Translations under genes and position numbers: made by a program
In this document: positions 62,593 to 64,000 of the stretch, in pieces
Layout of the letters: the number at the start of each line of letters is the position of its first letter
Numbering within the stretch: position 1 is the first letter of the stretch
The notes under the pieces: model-generated
What the model saw: the letters and a program-made list of their open reading frames with translations, nothing else
The model's database searches: none
What the model was told of the DNA's origin: nothing
Source: Paguma larvata
Lineage: Eukaryota > Chordata > Mammalia > Carnivora > Viverridae
Reading direction: 5' to 3'
Length of the DNA stretch: 64,000 nt
Assembly (NCBI GenBank): GCA_030068075.1
Contig: CM057843.1
Coordinates: forward strand, 14,340,001-14,404,000

Positions 62593-62796
62593 TATTTGTA
62601 TTTATTTTTAAAAATTTTTTTTAATGTTTATTTTTGAGAGAGAGAGAGAGCAGGGGAGGGGCAGAGGGAGAGGGAGACACAGAATCCGAAGCAGGCCCAG
62701 AGCCAGACGCGGGGCTCGAACTCAAACTCGTGCATCGTGAGATCATGACCTGAGCCGAAGTCGAGCGCTTAACCGACTGAGCCACCCAGGCGCCCC
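62593..62796 (-). mobile_element. SINEC, - strand, inserted in the tail of a + SINEC
   Basis: Minus copy ending GAGCCACCCAGGCGCCCC. Its 14-bp TSD AAATAAATAAACTT (62579-62592 and 62797-62810) is the tail of the resident plus SINE. Confidence 0.96.
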
Positions 62797-63070
62797 AAAT
62801 AAATAAACTTCAGAAAAAATAAAAAAGACGGAGCGCTCTTGAGCAGAGACCCGCGGAGAGGAAGGGAGCCCACTCTGTAAAGGGCTGGGGAACAGTCCAG
62901 GCGGAGGGAACGGCGGGGGCAGCTAGCTGGTCTTGTTCAAGGAGCTGGAAGAGCCGGCAGGCACCCGTGGGACAGAGCAGGGCAGGGCTTCGGGGCTGAG
63001 GGGGGCCGGGCCTGGCGGCCAGGAGACTGGGTGGGGGCGGTGCAGGGGGTGCTCCTGCAGCCTCCAGGTG

Positions 63071-64000
63071 AGAGACCAGGGTGCCTCAGATGGGAGCAGG
63101 CTGCGGACAGGGCGTGGAGGTGCCAGAGGAGAGCAGCAGAGTTTTCTGGAGGTTGAGAGGCAGGAGTGTCAGAAAGGGGATAGAACATTCCTAGAGGGAG
63201 GTGCCCGGGTGAATGCCCCAATATGAGAACTGTGAGCCCGCTGACCCAGTGGAGAGAACGGGCTGAGTGGTCCGCGGGGCTTGGCTGGGCCCAGCTGGGC
63301 GGCGGCCCCTCGACTTGGAGCAAGGAGGAGCCGTTGGGCCCAGGCGCGGGTGCCCGGCCCGAAGTGGCACTACCCGGGTCCGCCCTGGGGAAGCCAGCGG
63401 ACTTCTCGGCCTCCCTGGTCGCTGACTGGAAAGCCTGGGTGACAACTGCTGACTCACAGGGCCCGCGGGAGCGCTCGAGGAAGTCCTCTCCGGCAGTCCC
63501 CGAACGTCCTGCCTGGCACGTAGTGAGTGTTGACAAACGTCAGCTTAAAACTAAGTTAAGCTGCAGGGTTTGTGGGCAGGAAGTGGTGACCCCAGCTGAG
63601 CTTTTGGAAGCCTGTCGGGAATCCTGGGAGGGGGTAAGCCGGGGAAACGCTCAGGGCGGCCCATCTCCCAGCCTGCGCGGCCATGGGCTTGGAGCCCCAG
63701 GGAGGAACCCACGATGCCACTGAGGGTTCGGGTCTGGGCGAACGAGAGAGGCCAGGCCGTTTATAGAAATGGGGAAGTTGAGGAGGGGGAGAGCCGGCTA
63801 TTCAGCGTCTGTGCTGTGCCCTCTGCTGGGACGGCCACACGCAGGCAGACGCCAGGAGGCTGTCGCCCGGGAAGGCCTCCTGCCTGAACTGGGAGAAGTT
63901 TCTAGAGGGGTGAGTCTCGACTTCACTTCAGAAGGTGGCTTTGAAGTCGGCCAGGCCGAGGGGGCCGGGTGGGCGTCCTGAGCTTCCCGTGTTGGCCCCT
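63071..64000. other. GC-rich, mostly unrecognised; possible L2/MIR scrap
   Basis: CCTGCCTGGCACGTAGTGAG and GTTGACAAACGTCAGC at about 63510-63545 recall an L2 3' end in sense. TAGAAATGGGGAAGTTGAGG at 63764 recalls MIR. Frames up to 199 codons on both strands overlap and look like open GC-rich DNA. Confidence 0.35.

Larger units (their letters stand above)
62160..63070 (-). mobile_element. L2 3' region, antisense, split by two SINEs
   Basis: TTGAGCACCTACTACGTTC, GTAGATGCTGCAGACACC and, after the SINE pair, GTCCAGGCGGAGGGAACGGC and CAGGGCAGGGCTTCGGGG match reversed L2 from its terminus inward. Confidence 0.72.

Noticed and set aside
62937..63536. 199-codon minus ORF
   Set aside because: GC-rich open frame overlapping L2 and opposite-strand frames; low-complexity Pro/Ser/Ala/Gly composition, no motif.
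1..64000. CRISPR array from many regularly similar repeats
   Set aside because: The repeats are about 200-bp SINEs on both strands with variable spacing and TSDs in a mammalian genome.

Overview
The window is mammalian nuclear DNA from a carnivore, most likely a felid. The main evidence is about 50 copies of a tRNA-Lys-derived carnivore SINE. They have the head GGGGCGCCTGGGTGGCTCAG, a B-box GTTCGAGCCCC, a felid-type body (GACAGCTCAGAGCCTGGAGC), a CT-rich tract and an AAATAAATAAA tail. Carnivore-type LINE-1 3' ends, old mammalian L1/HAL1, L2, MIR, MaLR-type LTRs and two hAT/Charlie-like fragments are also present. I found no protein-coding exon, tRNA, rRNA, snRNA or CRISPR array that I can support. 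Nearly all open reading frames are translated repeats or chance frames in GC-rich DNA.

Layout. 1-6.5 kb is L2, SINE and old LTR remnants, with one unidentified 111-codon minus-strand ORF at 3.6-3.9 kb. 6.8-14.2 kb is a mosaic of old L1/HAL1 copies read antisense. It is interrupted by a 517-bp solo LTR, a MaLR-type LTR, a second L1 and several SINEs. 14-33 kb alternates L1, L2, MIR and SINE with stretches of unrecognised sequence. 33-37 kb has few old repeats and carries an 816-bp betaretrovirus-like (ERV2/ERVK) solo LTR. 37.5-43.5 kb is again L1-dominated and includes an L1 with a classic 5' inversion. 44-47 kb and 50-64 kb are more GC-rich. They hold L2/MIR remnants, several microsatellites, a 285-bp alternating purine-pyrimidine tract, a CpG-rich patch and three segments that look like candidate conserved non-coding elements.

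By my count the SINEs split evenly by strand (about 25 plus, 25 minus). Almost every recognisable L1 is on the minus strand; only 1.8-2.1 kb, 49.1-49.9 kb and the inverted arm at 38.8-39.3 kb are plus. L1 is usually depleted in the sense orientation inside genes, so the window may lie in a large intron or transcription unit read on the plus strand. That is inference only.

The most informative signals are insertion events readable at base level: two solo LTRs with intact target-site duplications (TSDs), a twin-primed L1, two L1 insertions under 75 bp, a 63-bp SINE insertion, and a two-SINE composite bounded by one 12-bp TSD. Repeat family names come from recall of consensus sequences, not from a library search, and edges of old elements are approximate. 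I see no undescribed functional system here.
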